NCBI RefSeq assembly: GCF_001610955.1
Contig: NZ_CP014335.1
Span: forward strand, 3,171,001-3,235,000
Direction: 5' to 3'
DNA: 64,000 bases
DNA from: Geobacillus thermoleovorans
Lineage (GTDB): Bacteria > Bacillota > Bacilli > Bacillales > Anoxybacillaceae
This document shows positions 9,676 to 18,266 of the stretch, piece by piece (the stretch's first letter is position 1; each line of letters begins with the position of its first letter). The notes under the pieces are model-generated. The model worked only from the letters and a program-made list of their open reading frames with translations. It did not search any database and was not told the origin of the DNA. The translations under genes and the position numbers were made by a program.

Positions 9676-9792
9676 ATGGCGGGAGAAAAGCCAAAGCGCA
9701 AGAAAAAAACGGCGGAAAACCCGTGGGAAAAGCTGCTGAAGCGAATGGAGGAGAAAGTGAAAGAGCGGGAAAAGCGGCAAAAGCAACCGTAA
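9676..9792 (+). CDS. Small highly charged protein (38 aa) downstream of the SNF2 gene
   Basis: The frame encodes MAGEKPKRKKKTAENP, then a helix rich in K, E and R. AGGAGG at 9661-9666 is ideally placed, and the spacing after the SNF2 stop (9673) is two bases, so it is probably the third gene of that operon. Strong basic character suggests nucleic-acid or protein contact, but no family is recognised. A terminator hairpin follows at 9917. Confidence 0.6.
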   Translation: MAGEKPKRKKKTAENPWEKLLKRMEEKVKEREKRQKQP

Positions 9793-9916
9793 AGGAGCAT
9801 CACGCGGGCGATGAACGTCGCCCCGATCCCGTTGGACACAGAAAAGATCCATGAGCAACCTTTGCCCTTCACCTGGGCATGAAAATGCCCCATCAAGACG
9901 CGTGCATTTTCACGGA

Positions 9917-9951
9917 AACAGCGTGGGAAGAATCCCACGCTGTTCGCTTTT
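9917..9951 (+). terminator. Hairpin terminator after the SWIM/SNF2 operon
   Basis: A perfect 12-bp inverted repeat (AACAGCGTGGGA / TCCCACGCTGTT) with an AGAA loop is followed by CGCTTTT. The T run is short. The rest of 9793-10286 holds no supported gene. Confidence 0.65.
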
Positions 9952-10224
9952 AAGCAGTCCTTTCGAAGACCGTTGAAAAACGACGGATTTGTTCGATTTG
10001 GGAGAAGCCGAAAGGGGTCACGCGACGGTGTTGCAAAGTTTTGAACTGAAGAAACGCTGTGAGGAAGCAACATTTCCTCTTTCATCACGATAATGCAAAC
10101 AAACAAGGTTGAACATCCGCCTGCTCATATAGCCGTTCCTCATTGAGCACATACACCGTCACCGAACAAGTCACGTTTATGCCAAACCGAAGTCCTTCGC
10201 ACAAGGCAAGAAACCGGCCAAATG

Positions 10225-10284
10225 CAAAAAAGGACCGGCCGCCAACCTTCCTCATCAAGAGAAGGTCTGTCGCACCGATCCTTT
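10225..10284 (-). terminator. Terminator after the DUF1861 gene
   Basis: On the minus strand AAAGGATCGG (10275-10284) pairs with CCGGTCCTTT (10228-10237), followed by TTTTTTGC. The loop is long and may hold extra structure. It sits directly after the stop at 10287. Confidence 0.55.
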
Positions 10285-10286
10285 CG

Positions 10287-11258
10287 CTAAACGGAAGCAT
10301 ACATCCGATCGAGCTCTTGCGCTTCGTATTTCGCAAACGGGTCGATGAGCGAAATTTTTTGCGCTTCCGCATCGCCGACGCCGGCGTACAGCTCGGCGGT
10401 GCCGTCGCCTTTGCGGATGAGCCCGCCGCTGAAGACAACGTTCGCCAAATCCGGCCGTTTCGCCGGCCCGTCTAAAAAGTGGGAGCGAAGCGCAAGCAAT
10501 TCCAGCTCCGAACGCTCCATCGTCTCGGGGTTCAACACGAACACCATCGGGTAGTAATGGCGGTTGCCTTGCTCGTCAAAGCAAGCGATATGGCCGAGCG
10601 CCCCAACAAGCCCGTTTGCAAGCAAATGCGCCTCGTTCACGCCGCCCCATTCTTCATCCGTAAATTGGGCATCAAGAATCGGCGCTGCCTCGATCACGTC
10701 CGGCGTCAACTCATCGAGCGAGAAAATGCGGGTGAAACCGATTTTCCCGCGGCCGCCTTTTTCCCCTTGCGGTCGGGTAAACACGCCGATCGAGCCATCT
10801 TTCAACTCGACGAGGCGAATGTCTTTCATCCCATCCGGCCCTTCGGCGAACTTTTCTAAGCGGCGAATGTTCGGTCCACGGTAAAAGACCGTCCGCCAGC
10901 TATGCTCGCCAACAAACACCGGATGCGGAAACGTCTCCACGCCGCCAAACACAAGCTGACCGTGAATGCGCGACACGAACGGGTCTTGCAAGGCGAACAC
11001 CGGCGCCCCTTCACGAGGGACCCAAACGCCGTCACGCTCGACGAAAAAGTACACTTCCGACTGCTCGCTGTCGCGCGCCTCGACGCGCCCAGCGATCACC
11101 CATTCTCCTTCATCCACAAACGGTGCGGAAATATTATAAACGTCTCGGTCCCCAACACCCGCAAAGCGGAGTTTTTCCGGCTCAAACGGCTGTGGGGCCA
11201 GGCGGAATTCATCGACTAATACTTGACATGTCTTCAATGTTGGCGATTGGAATAACAT
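10287..11258 (-). CDS. DUF1861 family protein, solitary copy
   Basis: A 323-residue protein closely related to the copy at 16447-17394; for example both contain GEWVIAGRVEARDSEQSEVY and an FVSR-HG segment. DUF1861 is grouped with five-bladed beta-propeller glycan-active proteins and travels with GH130 enzymes, so a role in handling mannosides or similar sugars is inferred. GGAGGG at 11265-11270 favours the ATG at 11258 over the earlier in-frame starts. Unlike its paralogue it stands alone with its own promoter (11442-11469) and terminator. This suggests separate regulation of the same activity. Confidence 0.8.
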   Translation of the reverse strand: MLFQSPTLKTCQVLVDEFRLAPQPFEPEKLRFAGVGDRDVYNISAPFVDEGEWVIAGRVEARDSEQSEVYFFVERDGVWVPREGAPVFALQDPFVSRIHGQLVFGGVETFPHPVFVGEHSWRTVFYRGPNIRRLEKFAEGPDGMKDIRLVELKDGSIGVFTRPQGEKGGRGKIGFTRIFSLDELTPDVIEAAPILDAQFTDEEWGGVNEAHLLANGLVGALGHIACFDEQGNRHYYPMVFVLNPETMERSELELLALRSHFLDGPAKRPDLANVVFSGGLIRKGDGTAELYAGVGDAEAQKISLIDPFAKYEAQELDRMYASV

Positions 11259-11441
11259 GATCATCCCTCCAGGCGTTGCCAAAAACGCCGTATGCATCGC
11301 TTTTGGCCATTTTCCCTGAACAGGTTCGAACAGGAAACGCTCTCCAACTTCCTTTCATGCCAGTCCAATCAATCGGACATGGATGGCTGCGCCACCTCCT
11401 AGGCTAGGCAAGGAAGTCAATGAAACTGGTTTGTGTGTTAT

Positions 11442-11469
11442 ATTATAATATGATATGAAGGATTGTGAA
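11442..11469 (-). promoter_or_regulatory. Promoter for the solitary DUF1861 gene
   Basis: On the minus strand TTCACA (11464-11469) and TATAAT (11442-11447) are 16 bases apart. This gives a 5' leader of roughly 170 bases before the start at 11258. Confidence 0.5.
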
Positions 11470-11488
11470 ACACGTTATTCTTTGCCAA

Positions 11489-11527
11489 AAAAAGAAGGGC
11501 CAAGCGTCTGTCAAGGCCCTTTTTTTC
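11489..11527. terminator. Bidirectional terminator after the macro-domain gene
   Basis: AGGGCC (11496-11501) and GGCCCT (11515-11520) form the stem. A-rich sequence precedes it and TTTTTTTC follows, so it can stop transcription in both directions. It ends the leftward galU-to-macro run. Confidence 0.75.
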
Positions 11528-11538
11528 TTAATTTTTAT

Positions 11539-12024
11539 TTAATATGAATCAACCATTTGGATAAATGACTCGTCGATATCAACGACCACAAATTCCACAT
11601 CCTCAACCGGCGCGAGCACCTCGCGAAATAACCTAGCCACTCTCGCTTTGTCAAGCCGGCCGACTCCGGTTCCCAAGGCCGGCAGCGCCACCTTCTTGAT
11701 CCCGTGCTCCCGACAGTGCGCGACAAGCCGCTCAAGACACGACCGGACGATCTCATACGACGTTGCTCCAGCCGGCTGCTTCATCGTCACAAGATGAATC
11801 ACACCCCGAAACGGCAACGAGCCTGCCCCTGTCACGTACAAATCGCCTGGCTGTGGATCTTGCGCTTGACAGACGCGGATCGCTTCCTCTTCAATCACGC
11901 GCCCGCCTGCCCGACGGATCGCCGCTGCCACCCCGCCGCCCATCGGTCCGATGCCGTTGGCGGCATTGCAAATGTACTCGACCCCTTCAACCTTCGTCAA
12001 ATCGCCGACCATCGCAGAAATCAC
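11539..12024 (-). CDS. Macro domain protein, probable O-acetyl-ADP-ribose/ADP-ribose hydrolase
   Basis: The whole 161-residue protein is a macro domain: an early GDLTKVEGVEYICNAANG segment, then GPMGGGVAAAIRRAGG with the glycine-rich ribose-binding loop, and a later ALGTGVGRLD loop. Bacterial members remove or bind ADP-ribose derivatives in the cytosol. The GTG start at 12024 follows GGAGGGATGAAC. It lies three bases after the DUF488 gene, so the two are co-transcribed and probably coupled. A terminator follows at 11489-11527. Confidence 0.88.
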   Translation of the reverse strand: MISAMVGDLTKVEGVEYICNAANGIGPMGGGVAAAIRRAGGRVIEEEAIRVCQAQDPQPGDLYVTGAGSLPFRGVIHLVTMKQPAGATSYEIVRSCLERLVAHCREHGIKKVALPALGTGVGRLDKARVARLFREVLAPVEDVEFVVVDIDESFIQMVDSY

Positions 12025-12027
12025 CGT

Positions 12028-12405
12028 TCATCCCTCCTGGCTTCGCCTCTCGGCTATTTTGCGCAAAAAATCACAAAGGACAACGGCATGGTTATGTCGT
12101 TCATTTTTTGCTGCATACAACAGCGTCACCACTCCGGAAAGCAACAACAGCTCATCCACAAGCTCCTGCTTCGTTTCCTCTGTTTCCAACTCCCGCTCAT
12201 ATGCCCGCGCAAACTCGGCAAACCGCTCTGGCCGATGGCCAAACCATTGCCGCAGCGCTGGACTCGGGGCAATCTCTTTCATCCAGCGGTCGATGCGCGA
12301 CTCGGCCTTTGACACCCCGCGCGGCCAAAGGCGGTCGACGAGAATGCGGATGCCGTCATCCTGTCCGATTGGGGTATGACTCCGTTTTAGCCTGTAATAA
12401 CCCAT
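12028..12405 (-). CDS. DUF488 family protein
   Basis: The family signature is clear: RLKRSHTP, then ILVDRLWPRGVSK, WMKEIAPSPALRQWFGH and a C-terminal LLYAAKNERHNHAVVL segment. At 125 residues it has the usual length. The biochemical function of DUF488 is unproven. It sits between the nuclease-like gene (21 bases upstream) and the macro-domain gene (3 bases downstream), all in one direction. AGAGG precedes the ATG. Confidence 0.88.
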   Translation of the reverse strand: MGYYRLKRSHTPIGQDDGIRILVDRLWPRGVSKAESRIDRWMKEIAPSPALRQWFGHRPERFAEFARAYERELETEETKQELVDELLLLSGVVTLLYAAKNERHNHAVVLCDFLRKIAERRSQEG

Positions 12406-12426
12406 ACCGGTCGCCTCTTTCCTGCC

Positions 12427-12858
12427 CTATACGTTTACCTCGTCCCACTTGGCTTTTACCACTAATGTCCCACCCGTTCTCCTCAACATTTTTTCCAGCT
12501 TCATCAAATAAGTCGATTTCAAAGCAGGCGTTCTCACACGGGTAGTCACGATTCTCCCTTCGAATCGATATCCAGGCAGCCATTTCCCTAACTGTTCGAT
12601 TGTTCGGGCGATCTGGTGTACAGCTTGCTTAAGGTCAGACCCTTTTAGTTCGATGAAAAATGCCCGATCTCCTTCGATCACTAAAAATAAAAAGTCGCAT
12701 TTTACCCCCTCTTTAATCAAACAACCGTCTACACGGTACAGGGCCACCCTCTTTTCCCTCTCATTGACAAAACGAACCCCTCTCCCGTTTTCCTCAACAA
12801 CTGCTAGTTTTCGACGGTCGCAATAGTGTAAACAACTTTCCCAACCTACAACCGCCAT
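12427..12858 (-). CDS. Putative PD-(D/E)XK-fold nuclease, partner of the upstream ATPase
   Basis: I do not recognise a named family. The centre of this 143-residue protein reads KCDFLFLVIEGDRAFFIELKG. An aspartate (D55), a short beta-hairpin and then E70-L-K72 fit the D...ExK core of the restriction-endonuclease fold, with a following helix (QAVHQIARTIEQL). That fold assignment is inference. GGGGGAG lies before the ATG, and the start is only two bases after the ATPase stop, so the two are coupled. A similar ATPase-then-nuclease order recurs at 60339-62265. Confidence 0.7.
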   Translation of the reverse strand: MAVVGWESCLHYCDRRKLAVVEENGRGVRFVNEREKRVALYRVDGCLIKEGVKCDFLFLVIEGDRAFFIELKGSDLKQAVHQIARTIEQLGKWLPGYRFEGRIVTTRVRTPALKSTYLMKLEKMLRRTGGTLVVKAKWDEVNV

Positions 12859-12860
12859 GT

Positions 12861-14174
12861 TTACTCCCCCGCTTCCTCTGCCTCCATGAGTTCATCAAGT
12901 ACGCGGTTGATCGCAGATGATGCTTCATCGATCGCTTCGGCCTGTATGAACTGTAATTCATTATCAATAATGCTTCGATAATGGAATTTCCCTCCTTCAC
13001 TCTCTAGCATGTAGGCCTTTAACCGCTCTGGAGAAAGGCGCAGCTTTCGGTCCACAATTGGATGCACACGTTGATCCAGTTTGTTTCCGATTTTGGCAGC
13101 GTACAAATAAATATTAAAAGCAGACAAAATGTACGGGCTATGAGTCGTAATCACGAGCGTACTATTCGTCACATTCAGCAACAACGCAAATAAGGCAACC
13201 ATTTCTTTTTGTGCGTTCGGATATAAGTGTGCCTCGGGTTCTTCAATCACCATAAACACTCGCTGCCGTTCCAGAATGATTGTAAATATCAGCAGCAAAA
13301 TCCAAACGACTTCCTGTTGTCCAGAAGATGAAAATTTCAGTTTTGTATACTCTCTTTCATTAAAAAAAATCCTTTCCCCATAATCAGAGAACATGTATTT
13401 CCCTTTCATCACGCCTTCGATCATCTTGATGGCCAGTCGGATTGCCTCAAAGTCAATTTTTTCTGTCGAGAATTTTTTTCGATCTTCGATGATTTCCTCA
13501 AACGAATGCGAAAACATCTTCTTTAGTAGATTAATTCGCTCGATAAACTGTTCTGTCAACACATCGAGTTGCTGCGGGTTAATATCCTGAAGCTGATCCG
13601 ACAATGTGGCAACTAAACTCCTCCCTGCAGGGATAAAAATGGGTGTTTTGGAATCGCCGAATACCTCAGTGATCGCTGCTTTGACCTTTTCTAACACATT
13701 TTGTTGACGCACTTTCCACGAGGAGACATTCCAAAAATCATCCAACTGTTGTTCTTCATATTGCATTTCCTTTTTCATCTGCACAACATGTTTAAAATTT
13801 TCCTGAATCTCCCGTTTTAGCGGATCGCTGAAATGGATTTGTACATAACCGTCCTTTAAATCAAGACGGACAAACTTTTCAACATCATACTCATAACGAA
13901 TATGAAACGGTTTCATATGTTTGGTTGTGCCAAAGTACCCAACAAATTTTCTCCGAAGACGTTTATTGAACTCAAAAAATGGGTTGTTTTCTTCCGTTTG
14001 ACGTACTGAAAGCAAATAGTTTACCCATTCATCAGGAATCGATTGAAAGAAAAAAATCAATTTGCTGATCGTACTTTTTCCGCTCGCTTGGGGGCCAATC
14101 AAAACGGTAACATCCGTGATCTCCTCATCAAACAGCTTCACAGGACCAAAATGTTCAATCCGTATGCGCGCCAC
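12861..14174 (-). CDS. AAA ATPase of the OLD/ABC-like (AAA_15/AAA_21) type
   Basis: This 437-residue protein has a Walker A near the N-terminus (GPQASGKST, residues 27-35). A long helical insert follows, then an ABC-type signature (SSSGQQE, about residue 283), Walker B (VFMVIEEPEAHLYP, about 306) and a switch histidine (TTHSPYIL, about 338). This is the architecture of OLD-family and SMC-like ATPases that often pair with nucleases in phage defence. The GTG start follows GGAGGG. It lies 42 bases after galU and two bases before the nuclease-like gene. A defence role is inferred from architecture, not shown. Confidence 0.85.
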   Translation of the reverse strand: MARIRIEHFGPVKLFDEEITDVTVLIGPQASGKSTISKLIFFFQSIPDEWVNYLLSVRQTEENNPFFEFNKRLRRKFVGYFGTTKHMKPFHIRYEYDVEKFVRLDLKDGYVQIHFSDPLKREIQENFKHVVQMKKEMQYEEQQLDDFWNVSSWKVRQQNVLEKVKAAITEVFGDSKTPIFIPAGRSLVATLSDQLQDINPQQLDVLTEQFIERINLLKKMFSHSFEEIIEDRKKFSTEKIDFEAIRLAIKMIEGVMKGKYMFSDYGERIFFNEREYTKLKFSSSGQQEVVWILLLIFTIILERQRVFMVIEEPEAHLYPNAQKEMVALFALLLNVTNSTLVITTHSPYILSAFNIYLYAAKIGNKLDQRVHPIVDRKLRLSPERLKAYMLESEGGKFHYRSIIDNELQFIQAEAIDEASSAINRVLDELMEAEEAGE

Positions 14175-14216
14175 ATCCTACCCTCCTTTTTTGTCTTCAT
14201 CTTCTGAAAAATTTGA

Positions 14217-15104
14217 TTAGTTGTTCTTCGATCCCTTCGCCTCTGCCACCACCCGCTCCAAAAACGAAAGCAAGTCATCCCGCAGCTCCTCGTTTTGCAA
14301 GGCAAACTCAATCGTCGTTTCGATAAAGCCGAGCTTTTCGCCGACATCGTACCGCTTTCCTTCAAATTCATAGGCAAACACGCGCTGAATTTCATTCAAC
14401 CGCCCGATCGCATCGGTGAGCTGAATCTCCCCGCCTGCGCCGGCTTCCTGTTTCTCTAAAAACAAGAAAATTTCCGGCGTCAACACGTAGCGGCCGACGA
14501 TCGCCAAGTTCGACGGCGCTGTGCCCGGAGCTGGTTTTTCCACGAAGCGGCGCACTTGGTAGCGCCGGCCTTGCTGCTCGAGCGGGTCGATGATCCCGTA
14601 GCGATGCGTTTCTTCCTCCGGCACGCGCTTGACACCAATCACCGAGCTGAACGTTTGTTCATACTGCTCAATGAGCTGTTTTAAACAAGGCTTTTCCGCC
14701 TGGACGATATCATCGCCCAACAACACCGCAAACGGCTCGTCTCCAATGAAATTGCGCGCGCACCAAACCGCATGCCCGAGCCCTTTCGGCTCTTTTTGGC
14801 GAATGTAGTGGATGTCCACCTTCGACGGCTCTTTCACTTTCTCAAGCAGATCCAGCTTCCCTTTTTGCTTGAGCATCTGTTCCAGCTCAAACGCGTAGTC
14901 AAAATGATCCTCAATCGCCCGCTTCCCTTTCCCGGTGACGATAATAATGTCCTCAATGCCTGAGGCGATGGCTTCTTCGACAATATATTGAATCGTCGGC
15001 TTATCAACGATCGGAAGCATCTCCTTCGGCATTGCCTTCGTCGCCGGCAGAAACCGCGTCCCAAGCCCGGCCGCCGGAATGATCGCTTTGCGTACTTTTT
15101 TCAT
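14217..15104 (-). CDS. galU: UTP-glucose-1-phosphate uridylyltransferase
   Basis: Full-length (295 aa) with the nucleotidyltransferase signature [17 protein letters not shown] and the [13 protein letters not shown] segment; [10 protein letters not shown] and [11 protein letters not shown] are also typical. It makes UDP-glucose for wall, glycolipid and exopolysaccharide synthesis (GtaB in Bacillus). GGAGG sits upstream of the ATG. A TATAAT box lies at about 15222-15227 on the minus strand. A 3' fragment of a second galU survives at 59305-59583. Confidence 0.95.
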   Translation of the reverse strand: MKKVRKAIIPAAGLGTRFLPATKAMPKEMLPIVDKPTIQYIVEEAIASGIEDIIIVTGKGKRAIEDHFDYAFELEQMLKQKGKLDLLEKVKEPSKVDIHYIRQKEPKGLGHAVWCARNFIGDEPFAVLLGDDIVQAEKPCLKQLIEQYEQTFSSVIGVKRVPEEETHRYGIIDPLEQQGRRYQVRRFVEKPAPGTAPSNLAIVGRYVLTPEIFLFLEKQEAGAGGEIQLTDAIGRLNEIQRVFAYEFEGKRYDVGEKLGFIETTIEFALQNEELRDDLLSFLERVVAEAKGSKNN

Positions 15105-15316
15105 CTCCGATGGTTCCTCCTCTATCCGATGATCATCTGTTCTTTCGAGTCATGGCCAGTGTCTTTCATTGCCCAGCCGCAAACCGCTCTGCCGACCTGA
15201 CCGATGAATCGGCGTTGTTTTTATTATACCAAATCCTGTTGAACGGAAAAGAAACGAAACGACGCAATGAACGTTGAACGCTCTCCCACCTGCGCTCACG
15301 GTATGTTCGCGGCAAA

Positions 15317-15350
15317 CCAAAAAAGAAACGCCCGGCCATCCAGGCGTTTC
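15317..15350 (-). terminator. Terminator after the GH130 gene
   Basis: On the minus strand GAAACGCC (15343-15350) pairs with GGCGTTTC (15325-15332) and TTTTTT follows. It ends the leftward sugar-uptake operon before the galU promoter. Confidence 0.8.
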
Positions 15351-15385
15351 CGTTCTTACACCGCAACGTGCGGGCAACTTCGCTT

Positions 15386-16444
15386 TCATACTTTCACAAG
15401 CGAATCCAAAATCTCGTCCAGCTTCAGCTCGACGCACGCCATCGACGTATCGGCGGCGCCGTAATACATTTTCACAACATCGCCGTCAACAAGCGCCCCG
15501 CATGAGAACACGACGCGGCCGAAAAAGCCGTTCACCTCATAATCCGCTTCCGGCTCAACAAGCGGCCGCTCCGAGCGGGCGATAACTTTTGCCGGGTCGT
15601 TCAAATCGAGCAGCACCGCCCCCATGCAATAGCGGTGGTCATCCGACGCCCCGTGGTACAACTCGAGCCAGCCGTGCTCCGTTTTGATCGGCACCGCCCC
15701 GCCGCCGATGCGGGCGCTGTCCCACTTTCCTTCGCGCAGACCGAACAAAAAGCGGTGATTCCCCCAATGAAGCAGATTCTCCGACTCCGCGATCCACACC
15801 TCGGGGCGGCCGTTGCTTCGCGGCACTGGGCGATGGAGAGCGTAATATTTGCCGTTGATCTTCTCCGGAAAAATGAGCACATCTTTATTTTCCGGAGCGA
15901 AAATCATGCCGTGGTGCGTCACCGTCCGGAAATCCGTTGTGGACACCATCGCCTCGCCGACTCCTTTTGGTGAGACGGCGCTGAAATAAATGTAATACGT
16001 GCCGTCAATGTACGTAATGCGCGGATCTTCAATACCAAATGTCTCGAGCTCATTCGATGGATAGACGAACGGGCGGTCGTCGATCGTAAACCGCCGCCCG
16101 TCTTGACTCCGGGCGAGGCGCAAATAGGAGAGCGACGTCAAATACAAAAACCGCTCCGCCCCCGCCTCTTTGATCACCCGAGGATCGGAAAAATCATAGC
16201 GCGGATCGTCTTTGCGAAATTCGTAAACATCGACCTTCCCCGTCTCTGGGTTCCATACCGGTGCTTTCACGATGTTCGGGTCATCCGACACGGGGCGCTC
16301 CGCCACCCGAAGAAGCAGCAACACTTCCCCTTGAAATTTCGCCACCCCAGCGTTAAACGCCCCGATCACTTCAAACCCGTCGTGGTGCGGCGGCACATCG
16401 TTCGGTGTAATCAGCGGGTTTTCTTCGTAGCGGTAAAGGTGCAT
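15386..16444 (-). CDS. GH130 family glycoside phosphorylase/hydrolase
   Basis: A five-bladed propeller enzyme of GH130. The hallmark FGIEDPR (about residues 137-142) supplies the general-acid aspartate; conserved NPLITP, a GAFNAG segment and ALHRP follow. Known members phosphorolyse beta-1,4- or beta-1,2-linked mannosides to mannose-1-phosphate; linkage here cannot be read from sequence. I place the start at ATG 16444, behind AGGGG; a GTG at 16450 would overlap the previous stop. It is the last gene of the transporter operon, so its substrate is probably imported by the ABC system at 17436-20458. Confidence 0.88.
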   Translation of the reverse strand: MHLYRYEENPLITPNDVPPHHDGFEVIGAFNAGVAKFQGEVLLLLRVAERPVSDDPNIVKAPVWNPETGKVDVYEFRKDDPRYDFSDPRVIKEAGAERFLYLTSLSYLRLARSQDGRRFTIDDRPFVYPSNELETFGIEDPRITYIDGTYYIYFSAVSPKGVGEAMVSTTDFRTVTHHGMIFAPENKDVLIFPEKINGKYYALHRPVPRSNGRPEVWIAESENLLHWGNHRFLFGLREGKWDSARIGGGAVPIKTEHGWLELYHGASDDHRYCMGAVLLDLNDPAKVIARSERPLVEPEADYEVNGFFGRVVFSCGALVDGDVVKMYYGAADTSMACVELKLDEILDSLVKV

Positions 16445-16446
16445 CG

Positions 16447-17394
16447 TCACCCCTGCCTTTCGTATTTCGTAAATGGATCAACGATTGTTAGTTTTTGCGC
16501 TTCTGCGTCACTTGTTCCAGCGTAAAAATCGGCCGTGCCGTCCCCTTTGCGAATCAGTCCGCCGCTAAACACGACATCCGCCAAATCCGGACGCTTCGCC
16601 GGGCCATCGAGGAAATGGGCTCTTGTGGCGATCAACTCCATGTCCGACGCTTCCCCCGTATCTGGATTGAACGCAAACACCATCGGATAATAATGACGGT
16701 TCCGCTCCTGATCGAAACAAGCGATATGGCCCAAGACGCCGACGAGCCCATTGCCAAGCAAATGCACTTCGTTGGCGCCTCCCCATTCTTCATCGGCAAA
16801 TTGGCCGTCAATCAATGGGGCATTCTCAATCGCCTCCACCGTCAACTCATCGAGCGCACCGATGCGGGTGAAGCCGATTTTTCCGCGTCCGCCTTTTGCC
16901 CCTTGCGGACGGGTGAAGACCCCAACCGACCCATCCCGAAGCTCGACAAGACGAATGTCTTTCATCCCGTCGGGACCGGTGAAAAAAGGCGCCAATTCCT
17001 TGATCGTGTTTCCGCGGTACAACACCGTCCGCCAATACAACTTCCCGTGAAGCACGGGATGCGGAAACGTCTCCACCCCCCCAAACACAAGATGCCCGTG
17101 CACCCGCGAAACAAACGGATCCTGCAAGGCAAACACCGGCGCCCCTTCCCGCGGCACCCATGTCCCTTCACGCTCGACGAAAAAGTAGACTTCGGATTGC
17201 TCGCTGTCTCTTGCCTCCACCCGTCCGGCAATGACCCACTCGCCATCGTCTTCAAACGGCGCGGAAATGTTGTACACATCCCGCCCCCCAACGCCGGCAA
17301 ACACGAGCTTCTCCACCCGAAGCGGCTGAGGAGCACGCTGAAATTCCTCAAGCAGTGTCTGGCATGTTTTCATCGTCGGCGTCCTTGTCTGCAT
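16447..17394 (-). CDS. DUF1861 family protein, operon copy
   Basis: Paralogue of the gene at 10287-11258, with the same GGRDVYNISAPF, VEARDSEQSEVYFF and DGPAKRPDL segments. Its stop lies next to the GH130 start, giving translational coupling, and it lies between the transporter and GH130 genes. This supports a role in binding or cleaving the imported glycan. ATG 17394 follows GGGAGAGACGTG; a GTG three bases earlier is possible. Confidence 0.82.
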   Translation of the reverse strand: MQTRTPTMKTCQTLLEEFQRAPQPLRVEKLVFAGVGGRDVYNISAPFEDDGEWVIAGRVEARDSEQSEVYFFVEREGTWVPREGAPVFALQDPFVSRVHGHLVFGGVETFPHPVLHGKLYWRTVLYRGNTIKELAPFFTGPDGMKDIRLVELRDGSVGVFTRPQGAKGGRGKIGFTRIGALDELTVEAIENAPLIDGQFADEEWGGANEVHLLGNGLVGVLGHIACFDQERNRHYYPMVFAFNPDTGEASDMELIATRAHFLDGPAKRPDLADVVFSGGLIRKGDGTADFYAGTSDAEAQKLTIVDPFTKYERQG

Positions 17395-17435
17395 CACGTC
17401 TCTCCCTGCTCCCTCTTCCTATCATGATGTTTTTA

Positions 17436-18266
17436 TTATTTTAATATGAACTGCATGCCTTCTTTAAAATTCTTGCTAAACAAAAGGAACAAAATCAAAA
17501 TCGGCAGCGTGAGAAGCACTGAGGCGGCGTACATCGGCCCCGGATATCCGCCGTATGGTCCAAACATTTGCGCCAACAACACGTTTAACGTCAACATCTT
17601 TTCGTTATTCACAACAAGCATATCCCAAAGCAGTTCCACCCATCGTTCCATAAAAAGGAACAAGAAAATGATCGTCGTAATCGAGCGCGACATCGGCCAG
17701 ACAATGCGGCGAATGATGGTGAAATGGCCCGCTCCATCCATCTTTGCCGCTTCGATCAATTCATCGGGAATGCTGCGGAAAAAGTTCGTGTACATAAAGA
17801 TGGCCCACAAGTTGACGGCCTTCGGCAAGATCATCGCCCAATACGTGTTGTACCAGCCGAAATACCGGACGATCAGAAACAGTGGAATAAGCAAAATGAT
17901 CGACGGATAAAACATTTGAAACAAAATCGCGTTGTTGACCCATTGTCTCCCTTTAAATTTCACTTTCGACAACGCATATCCAACCATCACGGCCGTCACA
18001 AGCATGAGCAGCGTTGACGCCGACGTGACGAGCAAACTGTTGAAAAATGCCCGAAGCCACGGCCGCGGCACGACATCTTCGCCGCCTTGAAACAGCCATT
18101 CATACGAGCGAAGCGTCAATGACGACGGAATGAGCTTTCGGTCGACCTCATTCCATGGGGCAAGAGAGCCTAACAACATATACCAATACGGAAACACCAT
18201 GACGAACAAAACGGCAAACGCCAAAACATAAAGCAGTCCGACCTTCCATGTTTTACTCCCAGCCAT
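17436..18266 (-). CDS. Carbohydrate ABC transporter permease (MalG-like)
   Basis: A membrane protein with about six hydrophobic segments and the EAA loop IEAAKMDGAGHF that contacts the ATPase. The reading frame is open to 18365, but the ATG at 18266 has a GGGGTGG ribosome site and gives the usual 276-residue length. It overlaps the upstream permease by 14 bases. No ATPase is encoded here, so a shared MsmX-type ATPase elsewhere is likely. Confidence 0.92.
   Translation of the reverse strand: MAGSKTWKVGLLYVLAFAVLFVMVFPYWYMLLGSLAPWNEVDRKLIPSSLTLRSYEWLFQGGEDVVPRPWLRAFFNSLLVTSASTLLMLVTAVMVGYALSKVKFKGRQWVNNAILFQMFYPSIILLIPLFLIVRYFGWYNTYWAMILPKAVNLWAIFMYTNFFRSIPDELIEAAKMDGAGHFTIIRRIVWPMSRSITTIIFLFLFMERWVELLWDMLVVNNEKMLTLNVLLAQMFGPYGGYPGPMYAASVLLTLPILILFLLFSKNFKEGMQFILK

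Noticed and set aside
11763..12545. 260-codon plus-strand frame
   Set aside because: Runs opposite to three clear genes (macro, DUF488, nuclease-like) and is S/P/R-rich without motifs.
16495..17427. Long open frame (310 codons) on the plus strand
   Set aside because: It lies fully antisense to the DUF1861 gene, has a composition rich in H, R and P typical of shadow frames in GC-rich coding DNA, and matches no family.
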